Shown here: in pieces, positions 7,525 to 15,459 of the stretch
Layout: the number at the start of each line of letters is the position of its first letter
How positions within the stretch are numbered: the first letter of the stretch is position 1
Source of the DNA: Siminovitchia sediminis
GTDB lineage: Bacteria; Bacillota; Bacilli; Bacillales; Bacillaceae_C
DNA length: 64,000 nt
Assembly: GCF_042680885.1 (NCBI RefSeq)
Contig: NZ_JBHUEO010000002.1
Location: forward strand, 47,933 to 111,932
Direction of reading: 5' to 3'
Notes under the pieces: generated by a model
Database searches by the model: none
What the model saw: only the letters and a program-made list of their open reading frames with translations
What the model was told of the DNA's origin: nothing
Program-made: the position numbers and the translations under genes

Positions 7525-9857
7525 GCCGCCAAATTGGAAAGATGAAACCGCAGGGAACAGATCTGGAGCTGAATTGGGTTGGAAAGCCTGTCAGAAGAAT
7601 TGATGGACCTGTGAAAGTCACGGGAGAACAGAAGTATATGACCGACTACCAATATCCCAATATGGTTTGGGGTAAAGTGCTCCGTTCCAAATTTCCATTT
7701 GCAAAGATCCGGTCGATTGATACAACTAAAGCCAAAGCCCATCCTGAAGTTGTTTGTGTATTAACGTATGAAGATATTCCGGGTTTCAACGGTTTTGGCA
7801 TTGTTACACCAGACCAGCCTGTACTTTGTGAGGATATCGTCAGGTGTACAAGTGATGCCGTTGCTCTAGTCGCAGCCGAAACATTGGAGGCGGCGGAGGA
7901 AGCCATCGGATTAATCGAAGTGGATTATGATCCGATGGAACCCGTCACAGATGCTGAGAGTGCCATGGTTCAGGGAGCCCCGCAACTGCATCCGGACGGG
8001 AATATTCACAGCCATGTGGTCATTAGAAATGGAGATGTTGACAAAGGATTCGATGATGCAGATTACATTTTTGAAAACACTTTTTACTCCCCACGCCAAA
8101 TGCATGCCTTTCTTGAAACTGAAGGGGGATGGGCAATGGTTGAAGAAGATGGTTCTTTGACCATTCAATGCCCAGGGCAATACGGCCATCGTGACAGACT
8201 GCAAATTGCACGTGCACTGGCTTTAAATCCGCAGCGTATTCATATTCACTCCAGTCCCAACGGGGGCGGATTTGGGGGAAAAGATGAAATTACCGTTCAA
8301 ATATATTTGGCCCTTCTGGCTTTACATACAAATGGAAGGCCTGTAAAGCTTCATTTAAGCCGCGAGGAGTCGGTTGTAGCCGGTATTAAGCGCCACCCTT
8401 TTAAAGTAACCGTTAAAACAGGAGCCAAAAAGGATGGAACAATCATTGCTCATAAAGTTCGTGCGGTTGCTGATACCGGAGCGTATGCTTCATTGGGAGG
8501 GGCTGTGGTAGCCTTAGCTATTGAACATGCAGCTGGCCCGTATAAAATACCAAACGTTGATATGGAAGGATTTTGCGTCTATACAAATAATGGTGTCGCA
8601 GGTGCATTTCGCGGATTTGGTGTCAATCAGGTGTGCGTGGGAATTGAGACTCATATCGATATGCTGGCAGAAAGAACCGGTCTGGACCCCATAGAAATCA
8701 GAAAGAAGAATGCTTATCGCCGGGGAGAGGTGTCCAGTCTGGGGCATGTTGTTCAATCAAGTGTGGGAACTATTGAGACGTTGGAGAGGGCACAGCAATG
8801 TGACCTGTGGGTGAACCGGGATCTTTATAAATCCCAGGCAGCAGAACCATGGAAAAAACGCGGAATTGGAGTGGCTACATCTTTTCATGCAGTAGGCATG
8901 GGTTTAAGAACGCCCGATTATGGTGCTGCTTCTATTGAACTGTTAGAAAACGGAAAATTCAAAGTGGGATTGGCCATTGAGGAAATCGGGACAGGAAACG
9001 GTACGGTCTATGCACAAGTTGCAGCTGAATGTTTAAAATGCGATGTAGATCAAATTGTTGTTGTGCAGGGAGATACGAGAGAGACACTTGACAGTGGTAC
9101 CATCTCTGCATCCCGTTCAACCTATACAGGGGGAAGAGCAATTGCTACAGCTGCCCCGCGAATGCTTGAATTGTTATCAAAAACAGCAGCTGACCTATTA
9201 GGGGTTGCTGATGATCAAATTGAAGTAATGGAAAATCAATTGGCTGTGGCCGGAGATGATCACCGGTCTGTTACCTATAAAGAAATTTATAAAGCATTAA
9301 AGGATAAAAATCAGTCCACCCGTGTAGAAGGACATTTTTATTTTCCGAGGGAGAAAATGGAGCTCAAACAATCCGGCGGTGCCCCGCATTATATGTATGG
9401 ATATATGAGCCATGTTGTCATGGTAGAAGTAGATACACTGACAGGTGAAACGGACGTACTAAAGGTTGTTGCCATTCCGGATGTGGGAAAAGTGTTAAAT
9501 CCGCAAGGGCTGGAAGGCCAAACAGAAGGCGGAGCAATTATGGGGATCGGATATACATTATATGAAGATGTCCTGATGAAGGATGGCTACCACCAAACAA
9601 AGAACCTGACAGACTATATCCTTCCAACAATCCGTGAAACCCCGGTGATTGAAACCATCCCGGTGGAATCAGAGGAAGCCACCGGCCCGTTTGGAGCAAA
9701 GGGAATTGCGGAAGTTGTCATGATCCCTATAATACCAGCCATTTTAAATGCTATTTATGATGCTGCAGGAGTCCGAATGAAAAAGCTCCCGGCTAAGCCT
9801 GAACAGATTTTTCAAGCGATTCAGGCATCAAAGTCCAGAGAATGGGTCTCGGGGTGA
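7521..9857 (+). CDS. pucD: Xanthine dehydrogenase molybdopterin-binding catalytic subunit
   Basis: A 778-residue large subunit of the xanthine oxidase family, which hydroxylates hypoxanthine or xanthine towards urate. Moco-binding motifs are GGGFGGK near residue 250 and GAFRGFG near 358. The expected active-site glutamate lies in the C-terminal segment GPFGAKGIAEV. The start is ATG 7521, which overlaps the pucC stop and matches family length; an upstream in-frame extension runs inside pucC and is rejected. The substrate is inferred from purine context; other molybdenum hydroxylases look similar. Confidence 0.92.
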   Translation: MSRQIGKMKPQGTDLELNWVGKPVRRIDGPVKVTGEQKYMTDYQYPNMVWGKVLRSKFPFAKIRSIDTTKAKAHPEVVCVLTYEDIPGFNGFGIVTPDQPVLCEDIVRCTSDAVALVAAETLEAAEEAIGLIEVDYDPMEPVTDAESAMVQGAPQLHPDGNIHSHVVIRNGDVDKGFDDADYIFENTFYSPRQMHAFLETEGGWAMVEEDGSLTIQCPGQYGHRDRLQIARALALNPQRIHIHSSPNGGGFGGKDEITVQIYLALLALHTNGRPVKLHLSREESVVAGIKRHPFKVTVKTGAKKDGTIIAHKVRAVADTGAYASLGGAVVALAIEHAAGPYKIPNVDMEGFCVYTNNGVAGAFRGFGVNQVCVGIETHIDMLAERTGLDPIEIRKKNAYRRGEVSSLGHVVQSSVGTIETLERAQQCDLWVNRDLYKSQAAEPWKKRGIGVATSFHAVGMGLRTPDYGAASIELLENGKFKVGLAIEEIGTGNGTVYAQVAAECLKCDVDQIVVVQGDTRETLDSGTISASRSTYTGGRAIATAAPRMLELLSKTAADLLGVADDQIEVMENQLAVAGDDHRSVTYKEIYKALKDKNQSTRVEGHFYFPREKMELKQSGGAPHYMYGYMSHVVMVEVDTLTGETDVLKVVAIPDVGKVLNPQGLEGQTEGGAIMGIGYTLYEDVLMKDGYHQTKNLTDYILPTIRETPVIETIPVESEEATGPFGAKGIAEVVMIPIIPAILNAIYDAAGVRMKKLPAKPEQIFQAIQASKSREWVSG

Positions 9858-9860
9858 TCC

Positions 9861-10697
9861 ATGGTGATCAATAATCGTTTATACAATGATCTGACAAAAG
9901 CGGTTAAAAACTATCAGAAAGTGGCTCTTGTAACGGTTACTATGCATCCTGACAGTAAACAATTAGGGCGTAAATGGCTTATGAATGAAAGTGGACTTTT
10001 GGAAGATGAGAAAGATGTTTCACCGGAAATGAAAAAAACCATAGTTTCCAAATTGCTCCCTTACTTTAGAAGAGATATCAGTAAAACTGTCCAAATTGAA
10101 TTCGCTGAGGGCGTGGTTGAATGTTACATGGAAATGTTTCCGGTACCGCCGCGCCTCATCGTCGCGGGAGCCGGCCATGTCTCAGAACCGGTTGCTGAAA
10201 TTGGTAAAATGGCCGGATTTCATGTAACAGTGATTGATGACAGGGCAGAGTTTGCGAATAGGGATCGTTTTCCGACTGCTGATGAGGTGATTTGCACATC
10301 TTATTTGCAATTCTTTCGGACGATTCCCCTTGGCCCCGAAACTTTTATTGTATTGTTGACAAGGGGTCATCAGTTTGATGTAGTGAGTTTGCAGGAATTA
10401 TTGAGAAGGGAACAAGAGTTGAGCGAGGGGAAACGCACAGCTTATATTGGCATGATTGGGAGCAGGCGGCGGATATCGGGAGTTTTTGAACAGTTGAAAG
10501 AAGAATTCTCCGATCATCACTTTTCAAATATTTATTCTCCGGTCGGCCTTGATATCGGAGGACACACGCCTGCAGAAATTGCTGTCAGCATTATTGCTGA
10601 AATGCTAAAAGTTAAAAATGGAAAAAGCGGTGTTTCTTTGAAAGAACAAATGCCTAGTTACTCAAAATTAAAATTCAGGGAGAGAGTGAGTAAATGA
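9861..10697 (+). CDS. pucA: XdhC-family Moco chaperone, Rossmann-domain part
   Basis: A 278-residue protein. The C-terminal two thirds is the XdhC Rossmann domain: LIVAGAGHVSEPVAEIGKMAG begins near residue 98, then VIDDR, GMIGSRRR and GLDIGGHTPAEIAVSI. XdhC proteins bind molybdopterin, promote its sulfuration and insert it into xanthine dehydrogenase. The first 90 residues lack the GGGCGEGE motif usual in the XdhC/CoxI N-terminal domain; that domain is encoded separately by the next gene, which overlaps by 4 nt. Confidence 0.85.
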   Translation: MVINNRLYNDLTKAVKNYQKVALVTVTMHPDSKQLGRKWLMNESGLLEDEKDVSPEMKKTIVSKLLPYFRRDISKTVQIEFAEGVVECYMEMFPVPPRLIVAGAGHVSEPVAEIGKMAGFHVTVIDDRAEFANRDRFPTADEVICTSYLQFFRTIPLGPETFIVLLTRGHQFDVVSLQELLRREQELSEGKRTAYIGMIGSRRRISGVFEQLKEEFSDHHFSNIYSPVGLDIGGHTPAEIAVSIIAEMLKVKNGKSGVSLKEQMPSYSKLKFRERVSK

Positions 10698-11011
10698 ACG
10701 CCCTTGAATTATATCATAAAGTATTGTCAGTCAGAGAACAGGGCGGCTGTGCAGCAGTCGCAACGGTCATAAGAACTAAAGGATCAACACCCAGGGAGAC
10801 AGGAGCAAAAATGCTCGTGTATCAAGACGGCAGGATCTTTGGAACAATTGGCGGGGGATGCGGTGAAGGAGAGGTGATTGAAAAGGCATTGACCGTAATG
10901 AAAGAAGGCATCCCCCGTCAGCATCAGGTTGATTTAACAGCAGGGCTTTTTTATGAGGACGGCGGGATTTGCGGAGGAATCATGGACGTATTCATAGAAC
11001 CAGTTAAGTGA
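10694..11011 (+). CDS. Stand-alone XdhC/CoxI N-terminal domain protein
   Basis: A 105-residue protein consisting only of the XdhC_CoxI domain: TKGSTPRETGAKML, GTIGGGCGEGEV and GGICGGIMDVFIEP are all present. In many bacteria this domain is fused to the Rossmann domain, giving one XdhC. Here the cofactor-handling Cys motif sits in its own small protein, translationally coupled to the Rossmann partner through ATGA. The two probably work as a complex on the xanthine dehydrogenase. Confidence 0.85.
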   Translation: MNALELYHKVLSVREQGGCAAVATVIRTKGSTPRETGAKMLVYQDGRIFGTIGGGCGEGEVIEKALTVMKEGIPRQHQVDLTAGLFYEDGGICGGIMDVFIEPVK

Positions 11012-11048
11012 AAAACCCTGCATCCGGTGATCCCGGTGCAGGGTTTTT
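11011..11048. terminator. Bidirectional terminator between purine operon and ferritin
   Basis: AAAAACCCTGCA (11011-11022) and TGCAGGGTTTTT (11037-11048) are perfect complements, with a second CCGG/CCGG pairing inside the loop. T runs exist on both strands, serving the two convergent units. Confidence 0.9.
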
Positions 11049-11053
11049 CATTG

Positions 11054-11554
11054 TTATTCGCTAATCATCTGTCTTTTTCCCAGTTCATTTTCATATACAA
11101 AAAGTGCGTTTTGGTCATTGCCGATCCGCTTGAGATAGTCAATATGGGTTTCAAAAGTTGCTTCTTCTTCCACCTGTTCATCCAAAAACCATTTTAGAAA
11201 AGAAATGGTTGCATGTTCCTTCATCTCCCAGGCAAGATCTGTTACATTATAGATGTTTTTTGTTACTTCTTTTTCATGCCATAAGGCATTTTCAAACGTA
11301 TCTAGTATGGAAGAGAACTCTGTTTTTGGCTCGGACAGCCCGGAAAACTTTGCATGTACTCCCCGATCATTCAGGTATTTGTAAATTTTCATCCCATGGA
11401 CACGTTCCTCTGAAGCCTGCCCAAGATAATATTGGGCAAAACCCAGATAGCTGTTGTGTTCACAATAGGCAGCCATTGCCATATAATGATGCGCTGAAAA
11501 AAATTCATCATTCATTTGTTTGTTTAATGCGTCCGCTAACTTTTCATTGAACAT
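11054..11554 (-). CDS. ftnA: Non-heme ferritin
   Basis: A 166-residue ferritin that oxidises Fe(II) and stores it as mineral. Ferroxidase-type residues are visible in NDEFFSAHHYMAM, ASEERVHGMK, ENALWHEKEVT and DEQVEEEATF. The gene has its own GGAGAGG ribosome-binding site and a shared terminator. It lies alone and divergent to the stress protein region. With pfeT and the siderophore importer further along, it forms part of the iron-handling set in this window. Confidence 0.93.
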   Translation of the reverse strand: MFNEKLADALNKQMNDEFFSAHHYMAMAAYCEHNSYLGFAQYYLGQASEERVHGMKIYKYLNDRGVHAKFSGLSEPKTEFSSILDTFENALWHEKEVTKNIYNVTDLAWEMKEHATISFLKWFLDEQVEEEATFETHIDYLKRIGNDQNALFVYENELGKRQMISE

Positions 11555-11626
11555 GGGCTCCTCTCCTTTATCCAGTCTTTATCAAGTAACCAATGATTTT
11601 TGGGTGAATGTTGTCTGAGGTTATTT

Positions 11627-11666
11627 TGAAAAAAAAGTACAGCTCCGATTGGCTGAAGCTGCACTT
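11627..11666 (-). terminator. Terminator of the KGG protein gene
   Basis: Read on the minus strand, AAAGTGCAGCT pairs with AGCTGTACTTT around a 12-nt loop and is followed by a run of T. Confidence 0.75.
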
Positions 11667-11676
11667 TCACATGTAT

Positions 11677-11826
11677 TTATTCATTATCGCGCTGTTTAGC
11701 GCGGGCTTTACCGCCTTTAGAACCGATTTCTTCATAAAAGTCTCTGTCATGATTTTTTGAGGTAGCCTCTCCTCCTTTGCGCCCTGCTTCTTCAACTGTC
11801 ATTTTCTTATTGTTCTTGTCTGCCAT
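11677..11826 (-). CDS. KGG-motif general stress protein (49 residues)
   Basis: A 49-residue hydrophilic protein with two KGG repeats (AGRKGGEATSKNHDRDFYEE and GSKGGKARAKQ), the signature of the YciG/GsiB-like stress family linked to desiccation and general stress. It is rich in Lys, Glu and Gly with no hydrophobic core. Translation starts at ATG 11826 with GGAGG correctly placed before it. A promoter resembling the sigma-B consensus lies about 43-67 bp upstream. Molecular function is not known for the family. Confidence 0.85.
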   Translation of the reverse strand: MADKNNKKMTVEEAGRKGGEATSKNHDRDFYEEIGSKGGKARAKQRDNE

Positions 11827-11868
11827 AATGATTTTCCTCCTTTAATAGTATATCGGGTTATTTTATTC

Positions 11869-11893
11869 ATTCCCGGCTCATGAGGGTTCAAAC
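11869..11893 (-). promoter_or_regulatory. Candidate sigma-B promoter of the KGG protein gene
   Basis: On the minus strand GTTTGA (11893-11888), 13 nt, GGGAAT (11874-11869), close to the general-stress consensus GTTTAA-N12-15-GGGTAT. It fits a stress-protein gene directly downstream. Confidence 0.6.
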
Positions 11894-12058
11894 CTTTTCT
11901 ATCCATTTGTGTAAAAAACAGAGACTAAAGAATGATAGAAATGATAGGTGATTGGGCCTTGTTCCATAGAATAATTAGGTTCATCGTCGGATAACGTTCT
12001 TCTGCATAATATATTAAAATAGTAATAGTCATACTATTCAGAAATGGGAGGGAAATGA

Positions 12059-14476
12059 ATGAAAAAGAAAGTCTTTGCGGGCGTGCTTTGCGGTAGTTTG
12101 CTGTACAGTCCTTTCGCTGTGATGGCTGAACAGCCGTTCCAATGGCATAATGTCAATGTCTATGAAACAACCGCATGGGATGAAAAAGACGAAAGTTTGT
12201 TTAACAGTGAGAATTATAACTTTGTCAAATACTCACAAATAGAGTCGACGTTAAAGGAGGCAACTAAAAACAGCAATCGGGTTCAAATTGAAAAAAGAGG
12301 GGTTTCATCTGCCGGGCATGATATGTTTGTAGTCACGATATCGGATCGGCAATCAAAAGGCAAATATGGAAAATATCAGGCGATTAGAAAGCAAATGTTT
12401 AAGAATCCCGGAAAAGCTCAGGACTTCATAGAAAAACATCCGGATCTTAAAATTCCTGTCATGATTAACGGATCGATTCATGGGACTGAATTTGCAGGGA
12501 CAGATTCCGTGCTCCATTTGATTGAGCGGTTTGCCAATGACAATGACGAGGCGACAAAGCAAATCCTGAAAGATCATATTTTGGTCTTTAATGTAGTGGC
12601 TAACCCGGACGGAAGGATCGATGCAACACGTTTTAATGGAAACGGCATTGATCTCAACCGTGATTTCATCACTCGTTCTCAGCCTGAAACAAGGCAAATG
12701 GTAGACTTGATTACTGAATGGAATCCTATGGTGTTTTTAGACCTTCATGGATATGTAAAACAGCGCAATGGAACAAGGCAGGGTCTGATTGAACCATGTA
12801 CACCGCCTCATAACCCCAACTATGAATATGATTTATTTCTCAATTGGGCAGTAGATCAGGCAGAAGCAATGGAATCAGAAATTTTAGCAAACAAAGATAC
12901 ATATGAAAACACAAACTTGGAAGTTTCTGGCGTAGACTATCACAAAATGACCGGGGTAAGAATTCCTATTCGTGACCAGTCGGAAGGATGGGACGATTAT
13001 CCGCCGATTTTCACTCCAATGTATGCCATGTATCATGGAGCGTATGGTTATACACTTGAAACCCCGACGAACGACTGGGACGGTGTCAAGTGGATGTATG
13101 ATGCAGTAATGGGAGCCTTGAAATTTTCGAGTGAAAATAAAGTGAATATGGTAAAAGACCAGATTGAAATGTTTAAACGTGGAATTCAATTTGACCATCC
13201 ATATCATGATAAAGGATTTTTCCCGAAAGCTTACATCCTTCCTGCAGATGAAACGGATCCAACGGCTACAGAAAAGGCTGTAGAGCACCTAATTGCCAAT
13301 GATATTGCCGTTAGCCAGTCCCAGGAGAGTTTCTCCTTTGATGGCAAGACTTATCCAAAAGGCACGTATCTGGTGGAAATGGATCAGCCAAAAGCAGGGC
13401 TGGCTAATACCATGTTGTGGGACGGCCAGGATATATCCAATGATGTAAGTTCGATGTATGATATTTCTGCTTGGAGTCTGCCTGAATTATGGGGATTTGA
13501 GGCAATCGAAGTTCCGGAGGACCGTCCATTCAATGTTCACACGAAGCAGGTAAAACAGGTTCATCAGGACGGCAAACTAATTGGCAAGGGTCCTTTTGTT
13601 GTCCCGAATACATCTGTAAAAGCCGTGAAACTGGTCAACTCTCTTATCCAAGAAGGTTATACAGTGAAGCGAGGGGATAACGGAGACTTCTATATTGACA
13701 GTGTAGCAAGTCCTGTCATGAGAAAGCTTGTAAAAGAATCCGGCTTACAGGTTGAGTCAGCTTCTGTACCGAAAGATGCGAATCTATTGGAACCGCTAAA
13801 TGTCACTATTTTAAAAGATGGAGGTATTGGAAAAGGACAGTCTCATGCAGGAACAAGACTTGCATTAGAGAGACTGGGATTTAAGGTCAAAGAGATGACG
13901 CCAAGGGAAGTGGCATCCAACGGACTTGCAGATACCGATGTCTTTGTGTACAGCGGTTCATCCAGCATGATATCCGTACTTTCGGGTGCAAATGCTGAGT
14001 TTGGACTGGAATCATCTGCTCAAGTTCAGCAGTTAAGAGAAAATATACAGTCCTTTGTTAACAACGGAGGCAAATATGTGGCTGTTGGTGCACAGGCATC
14101 TGTGGCAACAGAAAGACTTGGGTTATCCACCGCCTCTGTTCAATCAGGAGGAAGAAACAGCAATGGCATTGTGCTCGTAGACTATCAGTCTTCTGACTTG
14201 ACCGCCGGCTACGAATCAACGGATTATGGATTTGTCTATGAACCGGCATGGTATAGGAACACAGAAGGATATAGTGTGGCAGCAACATACAAAAACTCCG
14301 ATGACTTTTTCTATGCAGGTCACTGGAGAAATCGGACTGCAGCTCAGGGACAGCCTGTGATCCTTAAGGATCAAACAAAGGATGTTACGTTAATCGGTTT
14401 GGAAGCGGGATTCCGTGATCATACAGATTTCTTATACAGATTACTGTCTAATGCCATTTACAGCGAATCATCATGA
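12059..14476 (+). CDS. Secreted M14-family zinc carboxypeptidase-like protein
   Basis: An 805-residue protein with a signal peptide (MKKK, hydrophobic core, cleavage probably after the AVMA near residue 23). The M14 zinc-binding set is seen as GSIHGTEFAG (H and E ligands, near 141-144) and LDLHGY (second His). NPDGRIDATRF and NGIDLNRDF supply the Arg/Asn substrate-binding region, and the catalytic Glu is expected in TLETPTNDWD. The C-terminal 400 residues hold a further domain with a glutamine-amidotransferase-like fold suggested by VFVYSGSSSM and FVNNGGKYVAVG. It acts outside the cell on peptides; the exact substrate is unknown. Confidence 0.85.
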   Translation: MKKKVFAGVLCGSLLYSPFAVMAEQPFQWHNVNVYETTAWDEKDESLFNSENYNFVKYSQIESTLKEATKNSNRVQIEKRGVSSAGHDMFVVTISDRQSKGKYGKYQAIRKQMFKNPGKAQDFIEKHPDLKIPVMINGSIHGTEFAGTDSVLHLIERFANDNDEATKQILKDHILVFNVVANPDGRIDATRFNGNGIDLNRDFITRSQPETRQMVDLITEWNPMVFLDLHGYVKQRNGTRQGLIEPCTPPHNPNYEYDLFLNWAVDQAEAMESEILANKDTYENTNLEVSGVDYHKMTGVRIPIRDQSEGWDDYPPIFTPMYAMYHGAYGYTLETPTNDWDGVKWMYDAVMGALKFSSENKVNMVKDQIEMFKRGIQFDHPYHDKGFFPKAYILPADETDPTATEKAVEHLIANDIAVSQSQESFSFDGKTYPKGTYLVEMDQPKAGLANTMLWDGQDISNDVSSMYDISAWSLPELWGFEAIEVPEDRPFNVHTKQVKQVHQDGKLIGKGPFVVPNTSVKAVKLVNSLIQEGYTVKRGDNGDFYIDSVASPVMRKLVKESGLQVESASVPKDANLLEPLNVTILKDGGIGKGQSHAGTRLALERLGFKVKEMTPREVASNGLADTDVFVYSGSSSMISVLSGANAEFGLESSAQVQQLRENIQSFVNNGGKYVAVGAQASVATERLGLSTASVQSGGRNSNGIVLVDYQSSDLTAGYESTDYGFVYEPAWYRNTEGYSVAATYKNSDDFFYAGHWRNRTAAQGQPVILKDQTKDVTLIGLEAGFRDHTDFLYRLLSNAIYSESS

Positions 14477-14550
14477 CAGTATAGATGGTGAGGCTCGTAG
14501 ATAACGTAACTAATTAAAGCTAAAGCCAAACACGATACTACATGATTACA

Positions 14551-14648
14551 GAAATATAAACAGACTCTCGCGGGAGGAAAGGACTCGGATAAGCCTCCGC
14601 AGTGCGACAGCACGCGGAGGTTCACCTGCTGCCCGCAGAGTATATTTC
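14551..14648. repeat. 98-bp nested inverted-repeat element
   Basis: The outer arms are GAAATATA (14551-14558) with TATATTTC (14641-14648) and ACTCTCGCGGG (14564-14574) with CCCGCAGAGT (14632-14641). The inner hairpin is CCTCCGC-A-GTGC (14594-14605) with GCAC-GCGGAGG (14610-14620). It is GC-rich compared with its surroundings and has no ORF. It resembles the palindromic extragenic elements scattered in Bacillus genomes; only one copy is in this window. Confidence 0.6.
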
Positions 14649-14718
14649 CGGCGGGGTGATAGTCGGATGCTTCTTTGATTAATCCGCTTTTGTCCCTCTC
14701 TTTTATTAAAATGGAGGT

Positions 14719-14882
14719 CTAAGTATTTCTTACTCCTGCACCATCCTCTTCGTTTTCCGCTTTCTCCTCACAATCGAAACATATCGTTTCGCCGTTTTTT
14801 TTAAGATTACTCCATTGAAAAAACCGTTCTCGCAGTACTTGTCTTTTTCGCAGGACCTGCAGTGTCCGGCGTACTCACGCAT
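14719..14882 (-). pseudogene. Frameshifted small zinc-ribbon protein
   Basis: From ATG 14882 (AAGGAGG 7 nt upstream) the frame reads MREYAGHCRSCEKDKYCENG, then meets a run of eight A. In the existing frame the tail becomes a Lys/Arg-rich string. With one extra A it continues as KNGETICFDCEEKAENEEDG and ends at 14719 after 54 residues. That frame restores a second Cys pair (CFDC) to match the first (CRSC), i.e. a zinc ribbon. This is a real lesion, a sequencing error in a homopolymer, or slippage-controlled expression. Function is unknown. Confidence 0.7.
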
Positions 14883-14971
14883 TGACCATCCTCCTTAAAA
14901 AATACGATACGATTATATAATAAGCATGATCGCTTGCCTAAGGAAATAAATAGAGGGAAAGGGATGTTTGC

Positions 14972-15337
14972 ATGAGTCATATTGTAAAAATCAAACGGGT
15001 TTATGATGAACCTGCTCCGGATGATGGCTGGCGCATTTTAGTAGATCGTCTATGGCCGCGCGGAATTTCGAAGGAAAAACTGCAGATGGATCAATGGATG
15101 AAAGAGCTGGCACCCACCCATGATTTAAGGAAATGGTTTCAGCATGATCCTCAAAAGTTTCCGGTTTTTAAAGAGCGCTATCGACTCTATTTAAAAGAGA
15201 ATCAAGAAAGTCTTGAGAAATTGAAAGAATTGAAAGGTTTGCTGAAAAATAATAACGTTACATTGCTGTACAGTGCCAAAGAGGAAAGACATAATCAAGC
15301 AGCCGTTCTCCAAGAAATGCTATTAGAAGAATGCTAA
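14972..15337 (+). CDS. DUF488 family protein
   Basis: A 121-residue protein of the DUF488 family. Signatures are IKRVYDEPAPDDGWRILVDRLWPRGISKE near the start and the TLLYSAKEERHNQAAVL segment near the end. Function is not established. It is monocistronic: it has its own AGGGAAAGGG ribosome-binding site and a following terminator. Confidence 0.9.
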   Translation: MSHIVKIKRVYDEPAPDDGWRILVDRLWPRGISKEKLQMDQWMKELAPTHDLRKWFQHDPQKFPVFKERYRLYLKENQESLEKLKELKGLLKNNNVTLLYSAKEERHNQAAVLQEMLLEEC

Positions 15338-15339
15338 AA

Positions 15340-15371
15340 GCCATGAACTATAATCGGTTCATGGTTTTTTT
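15340..15371 (+). terminator. Terminator after the DUF488 gene
   Basis: GCCATGAACT and GGTTCATGGT pair around TATAATC and are followed by seven T. Confidence 0.8.
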
Positions 15372-15459
15372 ATTTGAGCCTCATCCAAATTTCGTTCATA
15401 GTCTCTCATCCAAATTCATATAAATGTATAAACACGTTACCAGATAAAGGATGAAGACG

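Noticed and set aside
11158..11550. 130-codon plus-strand frame opposite ferritin
   Set aside because: It is an antisense shadow of a clear ferritin gene.
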